A stretch of 43,271 bases of DNA, taken from positions 1 through 43,271 of the forward strand of contig JAZRYW010000013.1 in the NCBI GenBank assembly GCA_045600965.1, in the 5' to 3' direction. The stretch's first letter is position 1. Each line of letters opens with the position of its first letter. Positions 23,946-32,905 of the stretch are shown here, piece after piece. The translations under genes and the position numbers were made by a program. A model generated the notes under the pieces. It made no database searches. It was not told the origin of the DNA and saw only the letters and a program-made list of their open reading frames with translations. This DNA is from RGIG6374 sp045600965 (GTDB lineage: Bacteria > Bacteroidota > Bacteroidia > Bacteroidales > UBA932).

Positions 23946-26900
23946 TTAGAAGTTGAACTTGAGACCGATGATATAGGTGCGCGGTCTCGGATACATATTG
24001 TTGTCGATGCCTGAGAACACTTCAGGATCGATGCCTTCATAGCCGGTGAGGCAGGCTACGTTCTGAACGGTTCCGAACAGACTGAGGTTCATATCGCGGC
24101 CGGCTGCTTCGGCAAGCTTGAAACGGTAACTTACAGTCACGTTGTCAAGTTTGAGGAAGGATGCGTCGGTCACGTACATATCCGACCAGTACTGCGCGAA
24201 GTTCCTGAAGTTGTGGACTTCTGCGGTATGGTAGCGGTTGTTGATGAAGCTGTTGGTGCTCAGGTCGGTCAAAAGGTCACCGTTGCTCATCACGTTGTTG
24301 TAGATGTAATTGCCCACATTTGCGTGCGCGCTTGCAGCCACGGTGAGGTTCTTCCAGGATACCTGGGTGTTGAAGCCGAAGGTCCAGTCGGGAGCGGCCT
24401 TGTGGAAGCAGTACTTGTCGGCTGCATCTATCTTGCCGTCCTCGTTACGGTCAACGTAGAGGCCTTCGATGGGCTTGCCGTACTGGTCATACACCTGCTG
24501 GTATACAAAGAATGAGTTGGGAGCGTGTCCGGTCTGATGAACCTGGACGGTGTTGCCTGTACCGCCGCTGATACCGCCGGTGTAGACGCCGTAGTAGTTG
24601 GGACGTTCATCGTCGGTGGTCAGACGGGTGATGAGAGTCCTGTTCCAGGCTGCGTTAAAGCCCAGGGTCCAGGACCAGTCGCGGGTCTGAACGGGGATTG
24701 CATTGAGTTCCATTTCCACACCTGTGTTCTCGAGGTCACCGATGTTGGCGTCGAGATAGTTGGAGAGGTTTGCGCCAGCTGCAACGGGGGTGTAGTTGAG
24801 AAGGTCCTTCGTAAAGCGCTTGTATACGTCTACGCTTGCCGTGATACGGTCATCGATGAAGCCCAGGTCGATACCTGCGTTGTAGGTAGTGGTGGTCTCC
24901 CACTTCAGGTCGGCATTGTAGCCCTTTGCGGTGATGGGCTGAACAAAGGCGCCTCCGAAAGGATACTGGCTTGCATTGGTGTTGTAGACATAGGTCGCGA
25001 GCGTGGGATAGTAACCGCTGCCGAGATCCTGCTGTCCGGTTTCACCATATGACAGACGGAGTTTCAAAGCGGAAACAGCGCTGTTGTGCTTGAGGAATTC
25101 CTCGTTCTTGAGGTTCCATCCGAAAGCGAATGACGGGAAGAGGCCCCACTTGTTGTTGGAGAAGCGGGATGTACCGTCGGCGCGGAATGTCGCGGTGATG
25201 AGGAACCTGTTGTCGAAACCGTAGTTGAGCCTTCCGAAGAAGGAAACGAGGTAGAGTTCACCCTTTCCGGTGTAGGGGTTGCTCAGATAGTAGCTTGCAT
25301 CGCTTGAAGGAGTGTTGTCAGCCTTGTAGGTTTCGTTGAATGAGGTGCTGTAGAAGTGCTGCCAGCTGTAACCTGCCATTGCGTCGAGGCTGTGCTTTCC
25401 CCATGTGTGGTTGTAATCGGCATAGAGTTCGAGGGTGGTGTCGAGCTTCTTCTGGTTGTAGTTGGTGTGATAACCGGAGGCGTGGTTGTTCGCCTGCTGG
25501 TTTGTGGAGTGCATCGACTGCTCGGTGTCGGGAGCCACGTCGACCGTACCGTTTGAAGAGGTGTAGTCGATACCGAGGTTGAGGTTGACCCTCAGGTCCT
25601 CGAAACCGTGGATCTTGTAGTCGAACTGAGCGTTGCCCAGGAAGCGCTTTGCATTGCTGACGTCCATCTTGTCGTTGAGCAGGGCAACGGGGTTCTGGTT
25701 GGCCATGGTGTTGCAGTTGTCAACCGTGAACGTACCCTTGCCGTAGTTCCACCAGCTGTAGCCGTTGAGGCCCTGGGGATCGTATACGGGCTTCGTGGGG
25801 TCATACTGGACAGCCTGGGTGATTGCGCCTGTATTGGCGAAACGGGTGTCCATATTCATACCCTTTCCGTTGAGATTGATGGTAAGGTGGTTGTCCAGAA
25901 GGCTCGGGTTGAGGTTCAGGGAAACCGTCTCACGCTTCATATTGGAAGTCTTCAGAGTACCGTTGTTGTCGAGCAGGCCGATGGCCACACGGTAAGGAAG
26001 GCTGAACTTGTCGTTGCCTGCCTTTCCGGAAACAGCCACGTTGCCTTCGTAAGTCTGGGCGAGCTGATAGATTTCCTTCTGCCAGTCGGTGTTGGCTGAA
26101 CCGAGGTTGCGGTATGCATCGCTGTCGGTGCCGTAGAGGTTGCTGACAAGACTGCGGAGACCGTCACCGTCAAGCACGTTCACATACTTTGCGTTCTGGC
26201 TGAGAGATGCCGTGAAGTCAGCGTCGATGTGAGGCATCTTGCCGCTGTTCTGGCCCTTCTTGGTGGTGATCATTATGACACCGTTGGAAGCTCGGGATCC
26301 GTAGATTGCGGTTGCGGAAGCATCCTTGAGCACGGTGAATGTCTCGATGTCGTTGGGGTTGATGGAAGCCAGGGGATTGCTTGTACCGCTGATACCGTCA
26401 TTTGAAACGGGCAGGCCGTCGATGACAATCAGAGGGTCGTTGGACGCCTGAAGCGAGGAGCCGCCGCGGATACGGATTGTTGCAGCGCTGCCGGGGGCGC
26501 CGTCACCGGTGGTTACGACGACACCTGCTGATTTGCCCTGAAGCATTTCGGTAGGTGAAGTCACCACGCCCTTGTTGAGCTGGTCGGCCTTGACTGCGGA
26601 GACGGAGCCTGTCATATCGCCCTTCTTCACAGTACCGTAACCGATGACCACAACCTCGTCGAGGAATGTGGCATCCTCCCTGAGCAGAATGCGCGCGGGA
26701 GCCTGGGAGGCCGGGAAAGAAACTGTTGCGTATCCTATGCAGCTGACTTCGATGACAGCATCTGCAGAGGACACCTTGAGAACATAGTTGCCGTCCAGGT
26801 CGGTGACGGTACCGTTGCTTGTTGTCCCTTTTTCAAGGACAGTGGCTCCGATTACCGGTCCTTCCTGGTCCACAACCGTTCCTGTAACCGTGTATCCGCC

Positions 26901-26972
26901 CTGGGCGAATACGCTTACAGACATCACCGCGGAGACTGCGATGCCTGCGAGGATGGTTAGGATTCTTTTCAT
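23946..26972 (-). CDS. susC: SusC-family TonB-dependent outer-membrane transporter
   Basis: 1008 residues. Signal peptide ends near FAQG (about 24). Residues about 27-108 form the carboxypeptidase-regulatory-like domain (VTGTVVDQEGPVIGATVLEKG). A TonB-box-like stretch and the SusC signature LDEVVVIGYGTVKKGDMTGS precede the plug (about 115-235, with GSAATIRIRGGSS and SNGVIMITTKKG); the rest is the 22-strand barrel ending in Phe (LKFNF). It imports maltooligosaccharides with TonB energy, forming a complex with SusD. It begins 21 bases after the MFS gene. SusC proteins of this length with this plug are typical of starch loci; specificity is inferred from context. Confidence 0.96.
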   Translation of the reverse strand: MKRILTILAGIAVSAVMSVSVFAQGGYTVTGTVVDQEGPVIGATVLEKGTTSNGTVTDLDGNYVLKVSSADAVIEVSCIGYATVSFPASQAPARILLREDATFLDEVVVIGYGTVKKGDMTGSVSAVKADQLNKGVVTSPTEMLQGKSAGVVVTTGDGAPGSAATIRIRGGSSLQASNDPLIVIDGLPVSNDGISGTSNPLASINPNDIETFTVLKDASATAIYGSRASNGVIMITTKKGQNSGKMPHIDADFTASLSQNAKYVNVLDGDGLRSLVSNLYGTDSDAYRNLGSANTDWQKEIYQLAQTYEGNVAVSGKAGNDKFSLPYRVAIGLLDNNGTLKTSNMKRETVSLNLNPSLLDNHLTINLNGKGMNMDTRFANTGAITQAVQYDPTKPVYDPQGLNGYSWWNYGKGTFTVDNCNTMANQNPVALLNDKMDVSNAKRFLGNAQFDYKIHGFEDLRVNLNLGIDYTSSNGTVDVAPDTEQSMHSTNQQANNHASGYHTNYNQKKLDTTLELYADYNHTWGKHSLDAMAGYSWQHFYSTSFNETYKADNTPSSDASYYLSNPYTGKGELYLVSFFGRLNYGFDNRFLITATFRADGTSRFSNNKWGLFPSFAFGWNLKNEEFLKHNSAVSALKLRLSYGETGQQDLGSGYYPTLATYVYNTNASQYPFGGAFVQPITAKGYNADLKWETTTTYNAGIDLGFIDDRITASVDVYKRFTKDLLNYTPVAAGANLSNYLDANIGDLENTGVEMELNAIPVQTRDWSWTLGFNAAWNRTLITRLTTDDERPNYYGVYTGGISGGTGNTVQVHQTGHAPNSFFVYQQVYDQYGKPIEGLYVDRNEDGKIDAADKYCFHKAAPDWTFGFNTQVSWKNLTVAASAHANVGNYIYNNVMSNGDLLTDLSTNSFINNRYHTAEVHNFRNFAQYWSDMYVTDASFLKLDNVTVSYRFKLAEAAGRDMNLSLFGTVQNVACLTGYEGIDPEVFSGIDNNMYPRPRTYIIGLKFNF

Positions 26973-26993
26973 AAATAATTGTAATTGGGAAAG

Positions 26994-28322
26994 TTATTTA
27001 TTATGATGGTTGATTGTGCTAACTGAAAGCGCGCCCAACAGAAGAAGCACTCCGGCAGCAAACAGCATCGCGGGCTGCCTTCCGCCGAGAAGATTCAGGA
27101 CATAACCTCCGCAGGCTGCCGCAACTATCTGGGGCAGGCAGATCGTGCAGTTGAAAAGTCCGAGGTATTCGCCCATATGGGAAGTGCCCTGGAGGGCGTT
27201 GGTCAACAGGGTGAAGGGAAGCGCGAGCATAGCAGCCCAGGCAGCGCCTATGAGAAAGTATGACGCGAAGAGCAGCCACTGGTTGCTGATGAAGAATACG
27301 GATATGAATCCAGAGGCTCCGATAACAAGGCTTGTGATGTATGCCAGCTTGAGATTTCTGAACCTGGGAAGCACGGAGGCCCAGACGATGGAGCCCACGG
27401 CCTGCACTGCGAACAGTACTCCGACCCAGTTGCCCGCAGCCTGATAGCCCTCGGAAGCCACGTCGGTGGTTCCCCAGCAGCTGTCCGCCACGGCGCCGTT
27501 GGTGTAGGTCCACATAAAGAGGAAGGCGGACCAGCAGAAGAACTGCACAAGCCCTACGCTCCAGAAGGTCTTCGGCGCGTGGATGAGCAGACGTACGATG
27601 CCTTCGCTGCGCTCCTTCCCCGCCCCGCTGTCGGCGATGCCGTGGAAGCGGGCATACTCCTCCGGATTGAGTTCCTTGACCTTGATGAAGGTGAAAAGGA
27701 CACAGAGAATGAGTATGGCTGCGCCGACATAGAAACTCATCTTGACGCTCTGCGGAATCTGGCCCTCGGGAGCGGTGTTGGCGAGGCCTGTCCAGGTGAA
27801 GAATATGGGAAAAAGATAAGCCACGAAAGACCCGGCGTTGCACAGCAGGCTCTGTATGCTGTATGCCTTGGCCTTCTGCTGTTCATTGACCATATCGCCG
27901 ACCATCATCTTGAAAGGCTGCATTGCTACATTGATGCTGGTGTCGAGGAACATAAGGCTGAACAGGCCGAACCACATCGCCCCGTTGAGCCCCAGAAGCA
28001 GGCGGTCAGTGAAATTGATGCTTCCGGCATTGGGAAGGAACACCATCACCAGAACCGCAATCAGAGCTCCTGCAAGGAGATAAGGTTTGCGTCTTCCCCA
28101 ACGGCACCAGGTACGGTCCGACCATTTTCCGATAAGGGGCTGTACTATCATCCCCATAAGGGGAGGCAGTATCCAGAAGAAGCTCAGCTGGTGCGGATCG
28201 GCGCCGAGAGTGGCGAAGATGCGGCTGATGTTCGCGCTTTGCAGGGCGTATGCGATCTGCACTCCAAAGAACCCGAAACTCAAGTTTACCAGCTGGCCGG
28301 TAGTCAAATTTCTTTTTTCCAT
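26994..28322 (-). CDS. MFS sugar importer of the SLC45/GPH type (maltose or glucose)
   Basis: 442 residues with 12 predicted membrane helices. N-terminal LVNLSFGFFGVQIAYALQSANISRIF and the loop SDRTWCRWGRRKPYLLAG are hallmarks of the SLC45/sucrose-symporter-like branch, which imports disaccharides or hexoses with protons. As first gene of the starch operon, ahead of susC, it most likely carries maltose, maltodextrin or glucose across the inner membrane. Upstream, the previous operon ends in a strong terminator, so transcription of the starch locus should begin in 28323-28404. The only promoter-like sequence there is weak. No SusR-like sensor accompanies it. Confidence 0.88.
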   Translation of the reverse strand: MEKRNLTTGQLVNLSFGFFGVQIAYALQSANISRIFATLGADPHQLSFFWILPPLMGMIVQPLIGKWSDRTWCRWGRRKPYLLAGALIAVLVMVFLPNAGSINFTDRLLLGLNGAMWFGLFSLMFLDTSINVAMQPFKMMVGDMVNEQQKAKAYSIQSLLCNAGSFVAYLFPIFFTWTGLANTAPEGQIPQSVKMSFYVGAAILILCVLFTFIKVKELNPEEYARFHGIADSGAGKERSEGIVRLLIHAPKTFWSVGLVQFFCWSAFLFMWTYTNGAVADSCWGTTDVASEGYQAAGNWVGVLFAVQAVGSIVWASVLPRFRNLKLAYITSLVIGASGFISVFFISNQWLLFASYFLIGAAWAAMLALPFTLLTNALQGTSHMGEYLGLFNCTICLPQIVAAACGGYVLNLLGGRQPAMLFAAGVLLLLGALSVSTINHHNK

Positions 28323-28343
28323 TAGATTTTTAGTCTTAACTAG

Positions 28344-28351
28344 CGAATTTA
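28344..28351 (-). promoter_or_regulatory. Weak -7 box candidate for the starch operon
   Basis: TAAATTCG on the minus strand is one base off TAnnTTTG, 21 bases before the MFS start. A TTTG lies only 15 bases upstream (28367-28370), shorter than the usual 19-21. Poor -33 spacing would fit a promoter that needs an activator, but this may also be chance. Confidence 0.25.
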
Positions 28352-28404
28352 AAGAAAAAACTAATTCAAAGCTGATAAATAGTTGGAATTTTTAATCGGT
28401 ACGC

Positions 28405-28440
28405 AAAAAAACGGCAGCCATCCTTTCGGGATACTGCCGT
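28405..28440 (-). terminator. Intrinsic terminator after the aminotransferase gene
   Basis: On the minus strand, ACGGCAG and CTGCCGT form the outer 7-bp stem, with an inner ATCC/GGAT stem and a CGAAA loop (28411-28440), followed directly by seven T (28405-28411). It lies 26 bases beyond the aminotransferase stop and insulates the starch operon from the housekeeping operon upstream. Confidence 0.92.
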
Positions 28441-28466
28441 GTCACAAGTATGCTGAAAAAGCGGTA

Positions 28467-29732
28467 TTATTTGCCTGCGCCTGTCTCCTTGTACTGCTCT
28501 AGAGCCTTTTCCAGGAGGAAGAGGGCCCGTTTGATGTCGCGCTTGCACAGGACGTAAGCAAGACGCACCTCGTTGCGTCCCATACCGGGCGTGGTGTAGA
28601 AACCTGCGGCCGGAGCCATCATAATGGATTCCGCCGTGCAGGGGACCTCCTTTCCGGCTATGACGGCCTTTTGGGGAGTCTGTTCGTCCTTCCATCTGAA
28701 ATCGGTCAGGCACCATTTGCAGAATTCCTCGGCATCCTCCACAGGCAGTTTTGCCACCGTGTAGAACGCCCCCATAGGAAGCGGCGAATAACAGCCGTCT
28801 ATGCGGTTCACGCCGTCAATGAGGCACTTGCGCCGCTCTACGTATTCCTCATAGACTTCCCTGCTGTATGCCTCCGTACCGTCGATTGACGCCTCGGCCA
28901 CTATCTGTCCGAGCAACGGGGGGCTGAGACGGGCCTGGCAGAACTTCATCACCGTCCTGCGCAACGCCTCGTTCTTGGTGATAAGGGCGCCGATGCGGAT
29001 GCCGCATTCCGAGTAACGCTTCGATACGGAGTCTATCAGCACCACGTTCTGCTCTATCCCCTCGAGGTGCATCGCCGAGATGTAGGGAGAACCGGTGTAG
29101 ATGTATTCCCTGTAGACCTCATCGGAGAAGAGATAGAGATTGTGCTTCTTCACGAGATCCCTTATGCGGTTCATCTCCTTCTGGGTGTAGAGATAGCCGG
29201 TGGGGTTGTTGGGATTGCATATCAGTATGGCCTTCGTCCTCTGGTTGATGAGTTCCTCGAACCTCTCCACCTTGGGCAGGCAGAAGCCTTCGTCGATGGT
29301 TGTGGTGATGGTGCGTATAACGGCTCCGGCAGAAACGGCAAATGCCATATAGTTGGCATAGGCGGGCTCGGGGACGATGATCTCGTCACCAGGGTTGAGA
29401 CAGCTCAGGAATGCGAACAGCACCGCTTCCGATCCGCCGGTGGTGATGATTATGTCATCCGAGGCGAGCTTTATCTGGTAGCGCTCATAATAGTCCACAA
29501 GCTTTTCCCGAAGAGAGCGGTAGCCCTGTGAAGGACTGTATTCCAGCGTCTTGCGGTCCACGGTCTTGAGAGCGTCAAGAGCCTTCTGAGGGGTTGGAAG
29601 GTCGGGTTGACCGATGTTGAGATGATATATCAGCACGCCGTTGTCCTCGGCGTTATAAGCCAGGGGCGCGAGTTTGCGGATCGGGGATGCGGGCATCTCC
29701 ACGCCGCGTTTGGAAATCTGAAGCTCAGCCAT
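28467..29732 (-). CDS. Class I/II PLP-dependent aminotransferase (aspartate aminotransferase-like)
   Basis: 421 residues. Fold-type I motifs: TTGGSEAVLFAF (cofactor phosphate region), ICNPNNPTGYLYT (conserved Asn), FSDEVYREYIY (Asp-x-x-Tyr), SVSKRYSECGIRIG (the PLP lysine in SVSK) and NEVRLAYVL (carboxylate-binding Arg). It should transfer amino groups between an amino acid and 2-oxoglutarate in the cytoplasm. The segment between the lysine and the C-terminal arginine is longer than in minimal family members. Its start and the stop of the esterase-like gene share one base (TAATG), so the two are coupled. It ends at a strong terminator. Exact amino acid substrate is not clear. Confidence 0.88.
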   Translation of the reverse strand: MAELQISKRGVEMPASPIRKLAPLAYNAEDNGVLIYHLNIGQPDLPTPQKALDALKTVDRKTLEYSPSQGYRSLREKLVDYYERYQIKLASDDIIITTGGSEAVLFAFLSCLNPGDEIIVPEPAYANYMAFAVSAGAVIRTITTTIDEGFCLPKVERFEELINQRTKAILICNPNNPTGYLYTQKEMNRIRDLVKKHNLYLFSDEVYREYIYTGSPYISAMHLEGIEQNVVLIDSVSKRYSECGIRIGALITKNEALRRTVMKFCQARLSPPLLGQIVAEASIDGTEAYSREVYEEYVERRKCLIDGVNRIDGCYSPLPMGAFYTVAKLPVEDAEEFCKWCLTDFRWKDEQTPQKAVIAGKEVPCTAESIMMAPAAGFYTTPGMGRNEVRLAYVLCKRDIKRALFLLEKALEQYKETGAGK

Positions 29733-30607
29733 TATCTGTCAAAGGGAAAGGGTCCTTTCGGACGGGGGTTAAGTATTTCATCATTGAGCCACTTCTCTAT
29801 TTCGGCCATACACTGGTCGTGGTAGAGGAACCAGGGTCCGGAACCCCAGCCGTGATTGCCGACGGGATATATGTGAATCGAGGCCGAAACCTTGCTGGCA
29901 ACAAGCGCCTGATAATAGCGGATGCTGTTTTCAACGGGCACCAGACCGTCATCCGAACTGTGCAGTATAAGTGCGGGAGGCGTATCGGCAGTCACCTGCT
30001 TCTCGCTTGAGAATAGTATCTCATCCTCCTCTGACGCATCCTCACCGAGCAGAAGGTCGTGCGAACTGATATGGGTGATGGACTTGTCCATTGTGATCAC
30101 GGGATAGAAAAGTATCTGGAAATCGGGACGGGTGGCCTCATCGTAGTGTGTCGCTGCCGTGGATGCGAGGTGTCCTCCCGCCGAGCAGCCCTGCACACCG
30201 AGCTTGGTAAAGCCGAGTTCTTCGGCCATACCCCGGAGTATGCGTATCGCCTGATGGACGTCGCTCAAGGGGATGTCCTTATGTCCGTGGGGAAGACGGT
30301 ATTCCAGAACAGCATAGGTCACGCCTATCGAGTTGTAGAACTTGTTGAAGTCCAGTGCCTCGTGTGTTTTGGACAGCATTGCATAGCCGCCGCCGGGAAG
30401 CGCCAGAAGGGCGAGGCCGTTGGGGTTCTGTGCCTTGAAGATGGTCAGGGTTGGCTCGAAACCGGCATCATTTCCCGTGGACTCGTTGGTATTGGGTGCG
30501 CCGTCCGGCCAAACCTTCACCACAACGGGTTCTGTCTGGGCGAAGGCCTGAAGGGAAAGCAACGCTGCGGCAAAGAGCGTTGCCGTAAATTTGATTATGC
30601 GTTTCAT
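29732..30607 (-). CDS. Secreted carbohydrate-esterase-like alpha/beta hydrolase
   Basis: 291 residues. Sec signal peptide ends at QAFAQ (no lipobox), so periplasmic or secreted. Alpha/beta hydrolase of the acetylxylan-esterase/BD-FAE-like group: oxyanion-hole LPGGGYAML, nucleophile Ser in GVQGCSAGGHLAS, acid Asp in LHSSDDGLVPVENS and base His in GNHGWG. Such enzymes remove acetyl or feruloyl groups from plant polysaccharides. The gene is embedded between a sirtuin and an aminotransferase and is not in a glycan locus, so the natural substrate is open. Downstream coupling to the aminotransferase is TAATG. Confidence 0.87.
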   Translation of the reverse strand: MKRIIKFTATLFAAALLSLQAFAQTEPVVVKVWPDGAPNTNESTGNDAGFEPTLTIFKAQNPNGLALLALPGGGYAMLSKTHEALDFNKFYNSIGVTYAVLEYRLPHGHKDIPLSDVHQAIRILRGMAEELGFTKLGVQGCSAGGHLASTAATHYDEATRPDFQILFYPVITMDKSITHISSHDLLLGEDASEEDEILFSSEKQVTADTPPALILHSSDDGLVPVENSIRYYQALVASKVSASIHIYPVGNHGWGSGPWFLYHDQCMAEIEKWLNDEILNPRPKGPFPFDR

Positions 30608-30631
30608 ATCATCGGTTTGTTACTGTAATTT

Positions 30632-31360
30632 TCATTTGTCGGCTTCCCCGAGCATTTCGCAAAAGCGCCTCATCCCGCTGGTGGCCACGTCCTTGATGTG
30701 AATTACGTTGCGTATGGAGCCGGCGGGGCTGTCATCGGGATCCACCATATATATCCTGCATCCCGGGGGAGCGTACTGGTGAAGCATTGCGGCGGGATAG
30801 ACCTGCATCGATGTCCCTATGACCAGAAGTATGTCGGCAAGGGAGACTATGCGGGCGGCTTCGCCCAGGTTGGGCACGGACTCCCCGAACCACACGATGT
30901 GCGGTCTGAGCTGACGTTTGTGCGGGCCTCCGCACTCCCCCAGCCTTACGGCGCGATATCCTATGTCCTCGACATACTTCATCGAGAAGTCGTCGTAAGC
31001 ATTGTGGCAGTCCTCGGGATGCACCTTCGTCAGTTCGCCGTGCAGATGCAGCACGCGGCTGCTGCCGGCGCGTTCGTGAAGGTTGTCGACGTTCTGCGTG
31101 ATGACGTCCACATCGTACCCGCTCTCGAGTTCGACGATTGTCCTGTGGGCCGCGTTGGGCTCGACCTGTGACAGCTGGGCTCGACGGGCGTTGTAGAAAT
31201 CGAGCACCTTGGCGGGATTGCGCCTCCAGCCTTCAGGAGTGCATATCTCCTCGACGGGAACGTTGTCCCACAGGCCGTTGCCGCCACGGAAGGTGGATAT
31301 CCCCGACTCCGCGCTGATGCCCGAACCTGAAAGGACAACAAGTTTTTTCCTTGCGTTCAT
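30632..31360 (-). CDS. Sir2-family NAD-dependent protein deacylase (CobB-like)
   Basis: 242 residues. NAD-binding GSGISAESGISTFRG (11-25), TQNVDNLHERAGS (88-100), catalytic His107 in LHLHGEL, GTSMQVYPAA near the end. The FYNARRAQ segment keeps Tyr56 and Arg59, the pair that in SIRT5/CobB-type class III sirtuins recognises succinyl or malonyl groups; desuccinylation is therefore likely as well as deacetylation. The zinc ribbon is poor: only Cys118 and Cys143 stand where four cysteines are usual, with nearby histidines (His115, His119) as possible substitutes. The ATG overlaps the TGA of the preceding short open frame. Confidence 0.9.
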   Translation of the reverse strand: MNARKKLVVLSGSGISAESGISTFRGGNGLWDNVPVEEICTPEGWRRNPAKVLDFYNARRAQLSQVEPNAAHRTIVELESGYDVDVITQNVDNLHERAGSSRVLHLHGELTKVHPEDCHNAYDDFSMKYVEDIGYRAVRLGECGGPHKRQLRPHIVWFGESVPNLGEAARIVSLADILLVIGTSMQVYPAAMLHQYAPPGCRIYMVDPDDSPAGSIRNVIHIKDVATSGMRRFCEMLGEADK

Positions 31361-31485
31361 ATCGTAACTTTATTTTGCTGCGGCTGTCTCCTCCCTGTAT
31401 CAAGGACAGCTTCCGACATTGACTTCTCGCTGTACTTCAAATGAAACGGCAGATCACCATAACTTGAAATCCAAGGTTCTTTCAT
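31357..31485 (-). pseudogene. Short frame resembling the N-terminus of an acyl-CoA (AMP-forming) ligase
   Basis: 42 codons from the ATG at 31485. The peptide opens KEPWISSYGDLPFHLKYSEK, then SMSEAVLDTGRRQPQQ, and stops. From memory, this closely follows the opening of many long-chain acyl-CoA ligases (x-PW-x-x-YGD-x-P-x-H-L-x-Y, then SM-x-x-AV-x-x-TA-x-x-x-P); the other 500 or so residues, with the AMP-binding motifs, are absent. It starts 19 bases after the mutase stop, and its TGA overlaps the sirtuin ATG as ATGA. It may be a deletion remnant kept because it couples translation to the sirtuin. The homology needs a search. Confidence 0.5.
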
Positions 31486-31504
31486 ATTGTCCGTTATAGT
31501 ACTT

Positions 31505-32902
31505 TCACTTTTCGATTTCGGCACGGGCCACGGCCCTGACCTCTTCGGCAAGTTCTTCGGCCGTTGCAAGGTCGGGCGCCTCGGTGTAAATCCTTATGAT
31601 GGGCTCGGTATTCGAGCGGCGGAGATGTATCCACTTGCGCTCCTGTTCGAAATCGATCTTCACCCCGTCCTCAAGGTTGATCTTCCGGTCAGCCCATTTC
31701 TCCTTCACAGCGTCGAGTATCCTTTCAATCATCCCGGCATCGGAGAGTTCGATCCTGTTCTTGGATATGTGATACTCGGGATATGTCGCCTTCAGTGCGG
31801 ACATTGAAAGTTTGCTGTGCGCAAGATGGGTAAGGAACAGGGCTGTGCCTATGGCGGCGTCACGGCCGTAATGGAAGTCCGGGACGATGACGCCGCCGTT
31901 GCCTTCTCCACCTATCACGGCGGACACCTTCTGCATAAGGGTGCTGACATTCTTCTCCCCCACCTTCGAGGCGAAATATTCACATCCGTGGCTTGCCGCC
32001 ACATCCCTCAGTGCACGGGATGACGAGAGATTGGAGACTGCAGGCCCCTTGCTCCTGCTGAAAACCATATCGGCGACAGTCACCAGAGTGTATTCCTCAC
32101 CGTAAGGCTCACCGTTCTCGCAGATGAAAGCGAGCCTGTCAACGTCAGGGTCCACAGCTATGCCGAGATCAGCCTCCTCCTCCACAACCCTGCGGCTGAG
32201 TTCCGTGAGGTTTTCCGGAATTGGCTCTGGATTATGGAAAAAGTTGCCCGAGGGCTCCGCATTGATCACCACATAGTCCACACCGAGTTCATCCAGAAGA
32301 GCCGGAATAAGAATGGCTCCCACCGAGTTGACGGCATCCACCACCACCTTGAAGCCTGCTTTCATTATCGCATCGGCATCTACCATAGGATAGTTTATGA
32401 CCTCCTCCACGTGCCTGAGCGTGAAGTCCTTGTGGGTAACCGTGCCGAGACTGTCAACAGTCGCGAAAGAGAACTCCCCGCGCGAAGCGATGTCTATGAG
32501 TTCATTGCCGCGTTCGGCGCTGAAGAACTCGCCTTTCTCATCGAGAAGCTTCAGGGCGTTCCATTTCACGGGATTGTGCGAAGCGGTGAGTATGATGCCA
32601 CCGTCGGCGCCTTCCATCACCACTGCCATTTCAGTTGTGGGGGTGGAGGCAAGAGAGGCATTGACAACGTCCACACCGCAGGCGACCAGAGTGCCGCACA
32701 CAAGCATATCCACCATAGGGCCCGATATGCGGGCATCCCGCCCCACCACTACCTTCAGTTTCTTGCCTGCAGGAGAAAGAGCCTTGAGCTGGGTTGCATA
32801 GGCGGCCGTGAAATTCACTATGTCCACAGGTGACAGCGAATCGCCCACAGGGCCTTCGCCTATCGTGCCGCGTATTCCTGATATTGATTTAATAAGAGTC
32901 AT
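31505..32902 (-). CDS. glmM: Phosphoglucosamine mutase / phosphomannomutase family
   Basis: 465 residues, normal for the alpha-D-phosphohexomutase family. Phosphoserine Ser108 in the TASHNP loop, metal-binding DPDVDRLAF, sugar-binding GEGNGG and phosphate-binding RRSNTEPIIRIYTEA. It interconverts glucosamine-6-P and glucosamine-1-P (for peptidoglycan and LPS), or mannose phosphates. GlmM is the more likely name because Bacteroidales GlmM proteins have this SISGIRGTIG opening, but phosphomannomutase cannot be excluded. It starts 3 bases after the NhaC stop, in the operon headed by nhaC. Confidence 0.85.
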   Translation of the reverse strand: MTLIKSISGIRGTIGEGPVGDSLSPVDIVNFTAAYATQLKALSPAGKKLKVVVGRDARISGPMVDMLVCGTLVACGVDVVNASLASTPTTEMAVVMEGADGGIILTASHNPVKWNALKLLDEKGEFFSAERGNELIDIASRGEFSFATVDSLGTVTHKDFTLRHVEEVINYPMVDADAIMKAGFKVVVDAVNSVGAILIPALLDELGVDYVVINAEPSGNFFHNPEPIPENLTELSRRVVEEEADLGIAVDPDVDRLAFICENGEPYGEEYTLVTVADMVFSRSKGPAVSNLSSSRALRDVAASHGCEYFASKVGEKNVSTLMQKVSAVIGGEGNGGVIVPDFHYGRDAAIGTALFLTHLAHSKLSMSALKATYPEYHISKNRIELSDAGMIERILDAVKEKWADRKINLEDGVKIDFEQERKWIHLRRSNTEPIIRIYTEAPDLATAEELAEEVRAVARAEIEK

Positions 32903-32905
32903 ATT

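Noticed and set aside
28341..28466. Possible riboswitch or leader RNA before the starch operon
   Set aside because: Only the terminator of the preceding operon and an AT-rich stretch are present; no conserved leader structure is visible.
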